DNA of 64,000 nucleotides, taken from the NCBI GenBank assembly GCA_049487715.1, contig CP150556.1:186001-250000 (forward strand), written 5' to 3'. The DNA comes from Pycnococcus provasolii (lineage: Eukaryota > Chlorophyta > Pseudoscourfieldiophyceae > Pseudoscourfieldiales). The translations under genes and the position numbers were made by a program. Shown one piece after another: positions 1 through 9,153 of the stretch (within the stretch, counting starts at the first letter, position 1; every line of letters begins with the position of its first letter). The notes below the pieces were generated by a model. That model saw only the letters and a list, made by a program, of their open reading frames with translations, was not told the DNA's origin and made no database searches.

Positions 1-136
1 ACTTTTTCTATCAAGCAAAGGTGTCTTGTTTTATTTATAAAAAGTAAAAAAAAAAACGGCACGCTGTTTGCAAACTGCCAACGGTAATTTTGCAAACCAC
101 GGTGACTGACGGCGCGCGCAGCCAGCCGCGCACAGC

Positions 137-209
137 AAACCCTACCCTAAAGGATACAACCCTAGCTAACCCTAACCCTAACACCCTAGCTAACCCTAAC
201 CCTAACCCA
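137..209. repeat. interstitial telomere-like repeat
   Basis: Degenerate array of CCCTAA units, interrupted by CCCTAGCTAA spacers. It is near the left edge of the window, but the same repeat recurs at many internal intergenic places, so it does not by itself mark a chromosome end. The first 640 bases hold no convincing gene; (GTCC)n is at about 539-558. Confidence 0.75.
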
Positions 210-646
210 TGCCCTAACGGTCCGACCCTCGCTCGCGACGATCATTAATAGTGGTAAACGGGAAAGAGGCCGCGGGAAAACCCCTCGAGGCCTGCGGCCT
301 GCGTGTTGGGTTCCGACTCCGACCGGCGGAGTGACGGGCACGCCCCAACCCGAGGTCCCGAAGTGGTCCGGAGTTCCCCCCTTGCGGGACCCTCCGGCGG
401 AAACCTGGCCTTGAAAAGACACGCCACGTTCATTCTTATTAAAAGCTAGCTTTCGTTTCAAGACGTGTGTTTCTTAAGTTCAGGTTAAGCTTAGCTTGCA
501 CACTTTTTTAGTTGTATCGTGTGTGCTTAAGTTGCACGTCCGTCCGTCCGTCCGTCCGTGAAACGTTTCTATTGCAGATTCTGTATCTAGATAGATACAG
601 AAGGAAGGAGCTGGCAGGGAAATAGGAAGTAGCTGGCAGGGCAGAC

Positions 647-1244
647 ATGAGCGGGGAACCGGCACAAGAACAGCAGGAGGAGGTGCGTGATATATATACC
701 TAGGTTTACTTGGACGCGGCCAGCGCAGACAGACGCGCGGATGGAGGCGGCGTAAGCGCTTGCGCTTGCTCGCGGAGAAGTCAGGCAAAGAAAGGGCACA
801 CGCGCACTCACACTCACGGACGCGTGCACACACCACACACACAAAACAGGCGCTCTTCATCGCCGACGATGTGAGCAATATTATTAAGGAGAGCGTGGAG
901 TTGGTGCTTGCGAACCAGACGTACAACCACAACAGGGTAAGTTTCCTTTTGTCTCGTCTCTTGCACCTTCTTTTCGCGACAGAGAAACTCACATCTTCGT
1001 ATTTCCTAACGTACAGGTCGGTCCTCAGACGAGCGCGATTGTGGAGGAGTGCATGAAGCGCTTGGCGAATCGGAACAAGCCGATGAAGTACGTGTGCACG
1101 ACATTGATTATGCAGAAGAACGGCGCGGGTTTGCACACGGCGAGCAGTTGTTACTGGGACAACAACACGGACGGGTCACGGACGATACGGTGGGAGAACA
1201 AGTCCATATACTGCATAACCACCGTGTTTGGCCTAGCCATTTAA
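647..1244 (+). CDS. DYNLT1: Tctex1-type dynein light chain
   Basis: Light chain of the dynein motor; it dimerises and binds dynein intermediate chain and cargo, in cytoplasm or flagellum. I join three exons: 647-682, 850-936 and 1017-1244, giving 116 residues against 113 in the human protein. Introns are 683-849 (GTGCGT...ACAG) and 937-1016 (GTAAGT...ACAG), both phase 0. The start ATG opens MSGEPAQEQQEE, which runs directly into ALFIADDVSNIIKE, the same layout as the animal protein. The C-terminal half carries the family signature IMQKNGAGLHTASSCYWD, then TDGS, RWENK and a terminal FGLAI. The open frame that seems to begin at 760 lies inside intron 1 and starts with TTG, so it is not the start. 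Identification is secure; exon 1 is inferred from reading frame and homology. Confidence 0.93.
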
Positions 1245-1445
1245 AAAGTAAAAAGTATAAAGAGTAACCTTATTCTCGAGATTACCGTACATACGAACTA
1301 TTTGAAAATATGTAAGTTACCCGACATGTGTAGCCTTACTTAGACTAAGGACACGAACGTGAACGTTGAACATGGCCATACGCGCGCATACTGTACTCTT
1401 CTTTACATAAAAGGCGCCATACTACTTACTCTTCGCCCGAACCCA

Positions 1446-1547
1446 GTAACCCTAACCCTAACCCCTAACCCAGTAACCCTAACCCTAACCCTACCCACAA
1501 CCCTAACCCAGTAACCCTAACCCTAACCCTACCCACAACCCTAACCA
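1446..1547. repeat. interstitial telomere-like array
   Basis: About 100 bp of CCCTAA-type units arranged as higher-order repeats (CAGTAACCCTAACCCTAACCC and CTACCCACAACC spacers). It lies between the dynein light chain gene and the La gene. Confidence 0.8.
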
Positions 1548-1753
1548 GAGAGGCCGGGTTTACTGCTTTACCGGGTAGGGTCGACCCCCTAAAACAGGCA
1601 CAGTATCCCCTTGCAATTTTCAGTCAACTCCCCGCCCCGGTCCGGGGATCCGTTCCTGGACCCCAACACACAACAGGAAACCTTTTCCCTTGCGACGAAC
1701 CCAGAGGGGACCCCGGCGGCGGCGCCGCCCTATTCTTCCCATTCCCACCAAGC

Positions 1754-3301
1754 ATGTCAGCTGTGGCCGCCAACTCCACTGGAGAAGAAGACTGCCCACC
1801 CGCTCCTCTCGTCCCTCTCCAAGGGTCTATTCCGCCGCCTGCTAAGGGGTCATTGTCATCTCTGCAACAGAGTGTTACGCGTCAGCTGGAATTCTATTTC
1901 AGTGATTCCAATCTACCACGTGACAAGTTCCTGCGTGATGCCGTCGATGATAGCTCGGACGGATACGTACCCATCTCCCTTGTCGCAACGTTCAGGAGAC
2001 TGCACTCCTTCCTCGTGTCGCGTAACGAACTCCGTCGAGATAATAAGGCGCTACCCGAAGATTCGCGAACCTACAAACCTGGTAGCGAGGATGCGCTTAT
2101 TTTAGAACTTGACGACGTTCCGTTCTGCGCAAAGGCCATCGAGCAGTGTGGCTCAAGCACGCTCGAACTCTCTGAAGATAAGAGACACGTCAGACGCAAG
2201 GGATACACGCTTGATGGGGAGCACGACGACGCCGCACTCAAGGATGTCGACCAGCGATCGCTCTACGCGTCGCCGTTCCCGTACACCGTCGACTACGGAC
2301 CGAGGGCGGACGGAATCGGTGTCGTCACCAAGTTCTTCGAGCAGGAGACTGGTAAGAAAGTCAGTAGCGTGCGACTCAGGAGGCACATGCAGTCAAAGGA
2401 CTTTAGAGGAAGCGTGTTCGTCGAGTTCGAAAGCGAGGAGGACATGCAGGCGGTGGCGAAGATGTCGCTCGTCTTCGAGGGTGCGGAGCTCGACATGTGC
2501 TCAAAATTGGAGTACGTGCAGCGCAAGCGCGACGAAAGGGCGGCAAAAATTGCGGCGGCGGAGGCGCAGGCGGCTGCCGGTCACTTTCGCGAGGATGCAG
2601 CGGTCACGCCCGAGAAGCGAAAGGCGCGCGACGGCGACGACGCGGACGGCGCGCGCGATGCTAAGGTGGCGCGCACGGAAAAGCCGAAGCAGCCAGTCAG
2701 CTTCACACCTGGTCTGATCCTTGCCTTCGAATTCGAGGGACGAGAGGAGGCTCCAGAGGGTATGCAGCGCGACGCGATTCGAAGCTACTTTGAGGAGAGG
2801 GCAAAAGCTGACGGCGATGCAGGAGCTACCGCCAACGGCGGCGGCGAACAAGATGCTGCCGAGGGTGGCGCAGAAGAAGGAGATGGTGGTGAGAAGGAGG
2901 AAGGAAATGAAGCGGCAAAGGAGGAGAATGGAGATGACGCTACCGCCTCGAAAAAGAACTCGAAGGGTGGAGTGCGCTTCGTCGATTGGAAGCCAGGTGC
3001 AAACAGTGGATTTGTGCGCTTCTCGGAGCCGACTATGACTTCTGCTGCGGCAGCCTCGAGCGGCAGCCTCGAAGGTGCCGTGCTGACTGTGCGCGTGCTT
3101 ACCGGCGACGAGGAGACGGCGTACTGGGAGCAGATTGGACAAGGCGCCGACGGATTCGACCGTGGTCATCGCTCTGGTGGTCGTGGTCGTGGTGGTGGCG
3201 GCGGCCGCGGTCGTGGTGGTGGCGGCGGTCGCGGTCGTGGTGGTGGCCGGTACGGTGGTGGCGGCCGTGGCCGTGGTGGTGGAGGACACCGTCGCCGGTA
3301 A
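1754..3301 (+). CDS. La autoantigen homologue (RNA chaperone)
   Basis: La protein binds the 3' UUU-OH end of RNA polymerase III transcripts (pre-tRNA, 5S, U6) in the nucleus and protects and folds them. Length 515 residues. Residues about 35-120 form the La motif (VTRQLEFYFSDSNLPRDKFL is its hallmark). Residues about 165-265 form RRM1. Residues about 315-465 form the C-terminal xRRM, here split by a roughly 50-residue Ala/Gly/Glu-rich insert. Residues about 478-515 are an RGG/GGRGRGG tail likely to add RNA affinity. The start is the first ATG in frame, followed by an acidic and Pro-rich leader. The gene has no intron. One TACCGGGTA motif lies 185 bp upstream. The tail makes the 3' end GGT-rich and creates spurious open frames on the other strand. 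Confidence 0.93.
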   Translation: MSAVAANSTGEEDCPPAPLVPLQGSIPPPAKGSLSSLQQSVTRQLEFYFSDSNLPRDKFLRDAVDDSSDGYVPISLVATFRRLHSFLVSRNELRRDNKALPEDSRTYKPGSEDALILELDDVPFCAKAIEQCGSSTLELSEDKRHVRRKGYTLDGEHDDAALKDVDQRSLYASPFPYTVDYGPRADGIGVVTKFFEQETGKKVSSVRLRRHMQSKDFRGSVFVEFESEEDMQAVAKMSLVFEGAELDMCSKLEYVQRKRDERAAKIAAAEAQAAAGHFREDAAVTPEKRKARDGDDADGARDAKVARTEKPKQPVSFTPGLILAFEFEGREEAPEGMQRDAIRSYFEERAKADGDAGATANGGGEQDAAEGGAEEGDGGEKEEGNEAAKEENGDDATASKKNSKGGVRFVDWKPGANSGFVRFSEPTMTSAAAASSGSLEGAVLTVRVLTGDEETAYWEQIGQGADGFDRGHRSGGRGRGGGGGRGRGGGGGRGRGGGRYGGGGRGRGGGGHRRR

Positions 3302-3509
3302 GGCGATCATTTTGGAGAGTAGCGACTAACCTTCTTCTTTTTTGTTTTTTGTTGTTTTTTTTTTAAATCCCATCTCTCACTGTACCTCACGCCATTGAAT
3401 TGAATGGGCTGAATGGGCTGAATGGTGAATGGTGTGAATGGACGACGTGTGTTGGACGAAGTAAACCCATTTCCATTACTGAAAAGGCGACCTTAGGTCA
3501 TCAGTCATA

Positions 3510-4967
3510 TCAGTCGCGCAGGTCAGGTATGCGATCGCTCATCTTGTCAACGTCAACGGTCCGCCGCATTTGCGCCACCACGCCGTTGTTGCTTGGGGCT
3601 GTGACCACAGATCGTCCCGTCAGTCCCGCAGCCTTGGCAGCCTTGTCCATCGCATCAGCCACGGCGGATGCCTGCAGCATAGCCTCCGGCGTCGCGGGCT
3701 CCGTCACGTTGCTCGCTTTGGACTCCATCGCGTACCCACCCGCGAATGCGAGCACCGTTGGTCCTGCACCGGACATGAAAGATCCATGTGCGCCAGCCTC
3801 CTGCGCCGCCTTGAGTAGACGAGAAAGAGGGAAGCCTGACGGGTCGCCTCGGTACGGCTGGTGCATGCGATCTCGCGTCGCCTCGTCGAGCACCTTCCAC
3901 TCGCCGCACGAGTACGCGTGAATGAGCAGCGCATTACGCGAGATGGTGAACACGACATCCTTCACGCTGTACTCTGTCGGAAGTGACGCGCGCGTCTCCT
4001 TCGTGGACGACTCGAAGTCGGGAATGTAGAGCACTGCGAGAGGCGGCGTGGTGGGTGGCTCGACTCGGCGTGAGATGTACTGCGCCGGCTTCTCTGATCG
4101 CGTGAGAGCATCTCCAAGTTCACCGTTATCGGTGTCGATTTCCATCGTACTCTCGAGCGAGCGCGGCGTGTAGCAGAGCTGGAATCCGCCGTAGATGCAC
4201 GGGGCGACGTTGTCCGGGTGTCCCTCGAGCGCCGCCGTTTCCTGCAGGAGTATGTTGCGTGCCTTGGACGTCGTGACGTCGTGCCCTCGTAGCGCCATAC
4301 CGCCGGCGATGCCCGCTACGAGCGCTCCGGACGACGATCCCATGCCTCGCGCGGGCGGGATGCGGTTGACGCACACGAATTCCATCCACCCGATTGGCAG
4401 TTTCATCTTGTCCGTAGCTACGGTGCTCTCGTACCCTCGTTTGACCATCGCGACGACGCCGTTCGTCGCGTCACGCGGCAGGCTGTCGACGCCCTCCCCG
4501 AGGAGTGTCACCTGCGGGTCACTTGTGAACGGGTCGATTCCCTCGAAGGTGTCTACGTCCGTTCGCCAGCGCACGCACACTTCGTTGAGAACCTCGAGCG
4601 CGATGCCGAGCGTGTCGAATCCAGGACCCATGTTTGCGCTCGTTGCGGGCACGGTGAGGTGCCACTCTTCGTCGAGTGGGAGGTTTAGCGCTGCCGCCTC
4701 GGGCAGAGCTGTGATTTGCGCGTACCTTTCGTCGTCGACGACGCACACGGCGGACGGCGTCGCGGATGTTACGGCTAACCGACCCTTCGTCGCTATTTTT
4801 AGAGGGTTTCTCTGGGTGGTGCCACTCCCGGCGTTTCCACACGAACCAAAATGTGCACCAGAGTGTCCCAGAATCGCGGCGGCGGCGGCGGCGGCATCGC
4901 ACCTTCCCTTTCTCCTCCGATGTAATAATCGACTAGGATTACATTTCGGCGATGATGGTGACATCAT
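3510..4967 (-). CDS. HSK: homoserine kinase, plastid-targeted
   Basis: GHMP-family kinase (EC 2.7.1.39) that phosphorylates homoserine to O-phosphohomoserine, the branch point of Thr and Met synthesis in the plastid. Motif 1 is VPATSANMGPGFDTLGIAL; the ATP-binding GHMP loop is PPARGMGSSSGALVAG; the C-terminal glycine motif is GSFMSGAGPTVLAF. The frame is open to an ATG at 5084, but the upstream 39 residues are hydrophobic and unlike a transit peptide. The ATG at 4967 opens an N-terminus rich in Ser, Arg and Ala (MMSPSSPKCNPSRLLHRRRK), as expected for a plastid transit peptide, and is preferred. The mature enzyme begins near DEEWHLTVPATS. Convergent with the La gene, 208 bp apart. Confidence 0.92.
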   Translation of the reverse strand: MMSPSSPKCNPSRLLHRRRKGRCDAAAAAAAILGHSGAHFGSCGNAGSGTTQRNPLKIATKGRLAVTSATPSAVCVVDDERYAQITALPEAAALNLPLDEEWHLTVPATSANMGPGFDTLGIALEVLNEVCVRWRTDVDTFEGIDPFTSDPQVTLLGEGVDSLPRDATNGVVAMVKRGYESTVATDKMKLPIGWMEFVCVNRIPPARGMGSSSGALVAGIAGGMALRGHDVTTSKARNILLQETAALEGHPDNVAPCIYGGFQLCYTPRSLESTMEIDTDNGELGDALTRSEKPAQYISRRVEPPTTPPLAVLYIPDFESSTKETRASLPTEYSVKDVVFTISRNALLIHAYSCGEWKVLDEATRDRMHQPYRGDPSGFPLSRLLKAAQEAGAHGSFMSGAGPTVLAFAGGYAMESKASNVTEPATPEAMLQASAVADAMDKAAKAAGLTGRSVVTAPSNNGVVAQMRRTVDVDKMSDRIPDLRD

Positions 4968-5462
4968 CAAATTCACCACGTGACCAATTACCGTGCAATA
5001 ATCCACCACATGGCACCACCACTGCTCGAAAATGAGAGTGGTGATGATGAGCCTGAGCACCACCACAAGAAACACCACGTGCAACGAAGAGAGCAGGCAT
5101 TATATTACCGGGTAGTAAGAGCAACCAACACAACAACACCTTTGGATGATATCTTTCTGATATCCGCGGATTGCAGAAAGTGGTACCGCCCCCTTTTTTC
5201 TGTTCTGAGCTGCGTTTTTCTCGCCTAGCTAGGGTGGATTCCGGTATCCCCCGGGATCCCCCCCCCCTAGTCCCAACCGAATTCTGCATTTCGCAAGTCG
5301 CATTTCGGAACGGCGGCGGATTCTCTCTCTCGTGCTCGTGTCAAATCTCGTGTTGGGGATCCGCCGTGGTGCTAGGGTTAGGGTTTAGGGTTTTAGGGAC
5401 TGATAATCACGCTGGCTTCCCACTCGCTTTCATCTGAAGGTGCCTGGGCTGCTGGGCACGTC
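4968..5462. other. intergenic, promoter side of homoserine kinase
   Basis: No gene recognised. It holds one TACCGGGTA (5106-5114), one GGGATCCC (5253-5260) and a G-strand telomere-like patch (5371-5398, TTAGGG mixed with TTTAGGG). Confidence 0.5.
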
Positions 5463-5700
5463 TTGACTTATTCGGTAGACCCTCTAGGGTCTATGGTTAC
5501 CGGGACGAAAATCGCTGGTCGGGCCTACAGGTCGGCCGACCAAATAAGTCGGAGGGACCCTAGGCGCTACAGGTCGGCGGACCAAATAAGTCGGAGGGAC
5601 CCTAGGCGCCACAGGTCGGGGGCCAGATGGTATGAAGAACTTGTTTAATTATGGATCCCAAAGTTGACACCTGGCCATCTATTCGGTAGACCCTTTCGGG
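5463..5700. repeat. dispersed repeat module with tandem 42-bp duplication
   Basis: The unit around ACAGGTCGGCGGACCAAATA...GACCCTAGGCG occurs two to three times at about 5527-5615. TATTCGGTAGACCCT occurs at about 5468 and 5679. Its reverse complement, AGGGTCTACCGAA, and related GGTCGGCGCTACAAGTC sequences recur at 6863-7052 on the other side of the repeat island. Confidence 0.6.
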
Positions 5701-5784
5701 TTTACCTGTTCCGTGAACCTAATCGCTGGTCGGCGGCTACATCCTGGCAGGTAGTTCCTAGGACATGTGGTAGACCTTTTATTC

Positions 5785-6210
5785 CCGACCACCTTGAGAA
5801 GGTGGACAGCGACAGCGACGGCATCCCAGATAGCGAGGACGACGACATACGATAACGACGGCATCCCGGACAGTCAGGACACGACGGCGACGGCATCTCG
5901 GACAGCCAGACAACGACGACGACGGCGACGGAACCCGACCACCTCGAGAGGTGGACAGCGACGGCGACGGCATCCCAGATAGCGAGGATGAAGACGACGA
6001 TAACGACGGCATCCCGGACAGCCAGACAACGACGACGACGGCGACGGCATCCCGACCACCTCGAGAAGGTGGACAGCGACGGCGACGGCATCCCAGATAG
6101 CGAGGATGAAGACGACGATAACGACGGCATCCCGGCGGACAGTCAGGACAACGACGACGACGGCGACGGCATTCCCGTTCACCTCGAGAAGGTGCACAGC
6201 GACGGCGACG
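5785..6210 (+). repeat. decayed Asp-rich calcium-repeat minisatellite (about 117 bp)
   Basis: About three copies of a roughly 117-bp unit. Read in the best frame they encode HLEKVDSDGDGIPDSEDEDD and DNDGIPDSQDND-type stretches, which resemble thrombospondin type-3 or dockerin-like DxDxDG calcium-binding repeats. The frame breaks between copies: copy 1 runs into a stop after DSEDDDIR, and copy 2 lacks one G in the GTCAGGACAACG segment present in copy 3. There is no credible start or flanking domain. I read it as the remnant of a secreted or adhesive protein gene, or a minisatellite derived from one. Confidence 0.65.
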
Positions 6211-6690
6211 GCATACGCGCGATCTGACGAACGCGCACGATGCGTCATGCTCGCGCGCGCACGCTACTCAGGAGACGCTCACGTGATACCTTGAATCCAC
6301 GAAGACACGTAAGGTCGTGTACACGCGCGCGATCTGACGAACGCGCACGATGCGTCATGCTCGCGCGCGCACGCTACTCAGGAGACGCTCACGTGATACC
6401 TTGAATCCACGAAGACACGTAAGGTCGTGTACACGCGCGCGATCTGACGAACGCGCACGATGCGTCATGCTCGCGCGCGCACGCTACTCAGGAGACGCTC
6501 ACGTGATACCTTGAATCCACGAAGACACGTAAGGTCGTGTACTACATACGCGCGATCTGACGAACGCGCACGATGCGTCATGCTCGCGCGCGCACGCTAC
6601 TCAGGAGATACCTTGAATCCACGAAGACACGTAAGGTCGTGTACACGCGCGCGATCTGACGAACGCGCACATGACGCCATTTAGGCGTAC
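6211..6690. repeat. 110-bp minisatellite, five copies
   Basis: The anchor GATCTGACGAACGCGCAC occurs at 6221, 6331, 6441, 6554 and 6653, so the period is 110, 110, 113 and 99 bp. Copies 1-3 are nearly identical; copy 4 lacks the GACGCTCACGT segment; copy 5 is truncated. It directly abuts the calcium-repeat minisatellite. No coding frame is maintained. Confidence 0.9.
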
Positions 6691-6797
6691 GGGCATATGA
6701 TTGCTCACTAACAATTCTCGCATCGTGTCTCTGACGCTCGGATGGGACCGTGGATACGGAGCACAACTACGGCTTCAACTTCTTTCACTTCTTGTTA

Positions 6798-7060
6798 CTT
6801 AACCCTAATCCTAACCCTAGCCCTAACCCTAACCCTATCAGTGATGGAGTACCTACTAGTTTGGTCGGCGCTACAAGTCCAGGTGGAAAATGGTCGTGAG
6901 AAATGGTCCATGCTCCATCTGCGTTGCCCCGCCTGAGTCTAAAAGGGGTCCCCAAACACAGTCCAGAACATGGTCGGCGCTACAAGTCGGGAGAGAGCAT
7001 ACTAAAAGGTAGTATTTTGCCATCTATACAGGGATCCCAGGGTCTACCGAACCCACGCGA
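6798..7060. repeat. telomere-like patch and second copy of dispersed module
   Basis: 6798-6838 is a CCCTAA-type array. About 6855-6990 contains GGTCGGCGCTACAAGTC twice. About 7030-7055 contains GGGATCCC followed by AGGGTCTACCGAA, the inverted counterpart of the module at 5468 and 5679. Confidence 0.6.
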
Positions 7061-7150
7061 CCGCAAGGGCGCCAACCTATAATTAATTAATTATACGTCA
7101 GGACTGTTTAGTATTTTTTAAATAAGAGGGAAGTCCTCGGATTCGTCGGA

Positions 7151-9028
7151 ATGGCGCCGCAGCAGAAGAGCAGCAGCAAGAGCGCGTCGTATGTTGTGAT
7201 TAGTAGCCTTGATCGTGCTGAGGAGGATGCAGACGACGGTGAGCTTCCAAAAGTCCACCATGCTCCGTCGTCCGTCGTTTTTCGGTCGCTTTGGATACGC
7301 CGCCTTGTGATCCCTTTTCGGTTGATGGTGGTTTTGGTTTTGTTGGTCACAATCGGGTTTCTTATCGCCGTTTCTCGATCGTTTGGTGAGTTTACTGCGA
7401 ATCAAGAGGATGGTGGGCTTGGTGGTGGTGGTGGTGTTGTGCTCGTCGATGATCAACACGCATGCGCACGTCAAATCGGAGGAGGAGGAGGAGGAGGAGC
7501 AGCAGCAGAATCTATTTCCAGCGCCGCATGCATTCATCAACATCCACACAACTTCGTCCGGGATGCGAAGTCAGGCTGGAGAGGAGACAACAACTTCTCA
7601 CCAAGACGCGTGCGAATGCTCATCCTCGTCGCATCGTCATGCTGCCTAGACGAAAGCGCACGTGCCAAAAGACATGCTCTGCGCAAGTCGTGGATCGCGG
7701 ATGCATACACGCACTTCGGACCGGGCAGGGTTATCGTGCGCTTCGCTTTGGGATCGCCCAAGCCAACTACCAACAACGACACACAGTTCGTCATGCCGGA
7801 GACGCACGCTGATGCCCTGGCAAAGGAGATCGTCGACGCCTCCAAATTAACGGCATGGTATGGGGAGAAAACGACGACGGACGATGAGTCCCACAGCCAG
7901 CAAAACTTATTACACGGCGATGTCGTCGTACTTCCTGCGCCGGAGGGATATCGCAATCTGCCTCTCAAGACGCGCATGGCATTCGCTTACGCCATGGCTC
8001 ATCCAGCAGAATTCACCCACATTCTCAAGGTGGACGACGATGTGTACGTGCGAATTACACATCTGCTCATGTCAGCTACGGTCGAGGCATCCGTGGAAGA
8101 AATGACGCTTGACGACAAAGACGATAATAAGGCTCCAATACCGTTAGCTCTGGCAATGTCGTCGTACACGCCTTATTTCTTTCGAGCCGTGGCTGCCACC
8201 GCGCGTGCTGCACATGCACTTCCACCGAGCATTCAGGCGCGCCCTCCGCACCCAATCATCGATCCTGCTGTCGTATCGGACCTACGCTGGATGGCAAATC
8301 ATGTGAGCATGTGGTGGCCGCCTTCGATTGCTCCCGCACGCATGTATGTGGGTCGTATCGAGAACAGGGGCGGCTTTCAACCCATGCGCATCGCGCAGGG
8401 TGGAAAGTGGACCATGAGCAAGGTAACTTTCCCTGATCGCGTGCTCAAACCAATCAGGAACATCACTTACGCGTCAGGCTGGGGCTATTTCACCACGCGT
8501 GATGTCGTGCAGACTTACTTAAGTGCAGTGCGCGCACGTGAGGCGAAGCTGATGGGCAATTCTACTCGCATCGAACAGCGTCGTCGTGAACCAATGCATC
8601 AAGGCATGTCGATGGCACCGCTTGACAGTGTCGGTGCGAACGAAGTCAGCCGCACGTGGTGGCAGTACTTTCCGTGGGAAGATGTAGATTTCGGCATTAC
8701 ACTCCATTTTGCAAGAGTCGAGCTGTACAACGACAGAGATTTCAAAGCTGCATGGAGTCCGTGCACAAAAATGACTTCTGTGAAGCATCTTGACGTCGAG
8801 GCGCCAGCGCTTGTCATAGGATTGCACGAGCAAGAAAGATCCGGACTTTGGAGTCACAATAGTGTCCAGTGCGTGAGTGGTCCCTATGCGGGTGGCGACT
8901 ACGGAGGTTGGTATCGCTTTAGTCGAGCTATTGCAGAGCACGATGTGACGTACGACGCGTGGCCTGCCGAGATGTTGGCGGCAAACATGTCGCAAGAATT
9001 AACATCTGACAACACATTTTTTAATTAA
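7151..9028 (+). CDS. GT31-type beta-1,3-glycosyltransferase, type II Golgi protein
   Basis: Expected to transfer a galactosyl-type sugar from UDP-sugar to glycoprotein in the Golgi lumen (family knowledge; donor and acceptor not determinable here). Length 625. Cytosolic N-terminus of about 55 residues, one membrane anchor at about 56-77 (LMVVLVLLVTIGFLIAV), then a Gly-rich stem. The catalytic region begins near ILVASSCCLDESARAKRHAL, with RKSWI as in GT31. The metal-binding DxD is VDDDVYVR (Asp295-297). The late acidic motif WEDVDFG (Glu510) matches the GT31 EDV motif. It has a long insertion between these motifs compared with ordinary 350-residue family members. A GGGATCCC lies about 120 bp upstream. 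Ends convergent with the next gene, 125 bp apart. Confidence 0.82.
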   Translation: MAPQQKSSSKSASYVVISSLDRAEEDADDGELPKVHHAPSSVVFRSLWIRRLVIPFRLMVVLVLLVTIGFLIAVSRSFGEFTANQEDGGLGGGGGVVLVDDQHACARQIGGGGGGGAAAESISSAACIHQHPHNFVRDAKSGWRGDNNFSPRRVRMLILVASSCCLDESARAKRHALRKSWIADAYTHFGPGRVIVRFALGSPKPTTNNDTQFVMPETHADALAKEIVDASKLTAWYGEKTTTDDESHSQQNLLHGDVVVLPAPEGYRNLPLKTRMAFAYAMAHPAEFTHILKVDDDVYVRITHLLMSATVEASVEEMTLDDKDDNKAPIPLALAMSSYTPYFFRAVAATARAAHALPPSIQARPPHPIIDPAVVSDLRWMANHVSMWWPPSIAPARMYVGRIENRGGFQPMRIAQGGKWTMSKVTFPDRVLKPIRNITYASGWGYFTTRDVVQTYLSAVRAREAKLMGNSTRIEQRRREPMHQGMSMAPLDSVGANEVSRTWWQYFPWEDVDFGITLHFARVELYNDRDFKAAWSPCTKMTSVKHLDVEAPALVIGLHEQERSGLWSHNSVQCVSGPYAGGDYGGWYRFSRAIAEHDVTYDAWPAEMLAANMSQELTSDNTFFN

Positions 9029-9153
9029 AAAAAATGGCATTTTTTTTTTCCGTCTGAAGCAAACCTGATTTTGGCGGACGGGTTACAACGATAGAACGAC
9101 AACAACATGTTAGTCGCCCACATTCCCAACGTATTACGAGTATTGCCTTACTC

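Noticed and set aside
1-210. True chromosome end
   Set aside because: The array is short, degenerate and preceded by unique sequence, and the same repeat occurs at many internal positions.
760-846. Open frame with TTG start as N-terminus of the dynein light chain
   Set aside because: It has no ATG and its Arg/His/Thr repeats come from intron 1; the exon at 647-682 gives a family-like N-terminus.
741-849. ATG at 741 with donor GTAAGC at 752 as first exon of the dynein light chain
   Set aside because: The 11-base exon would join exon 2 in the wrong phase.
2501-3310. 269-codon minus-strand frame opposite La
   Set aside because: Thr/Ala homopolymers come from the antisense of RGG repeats; no domain.
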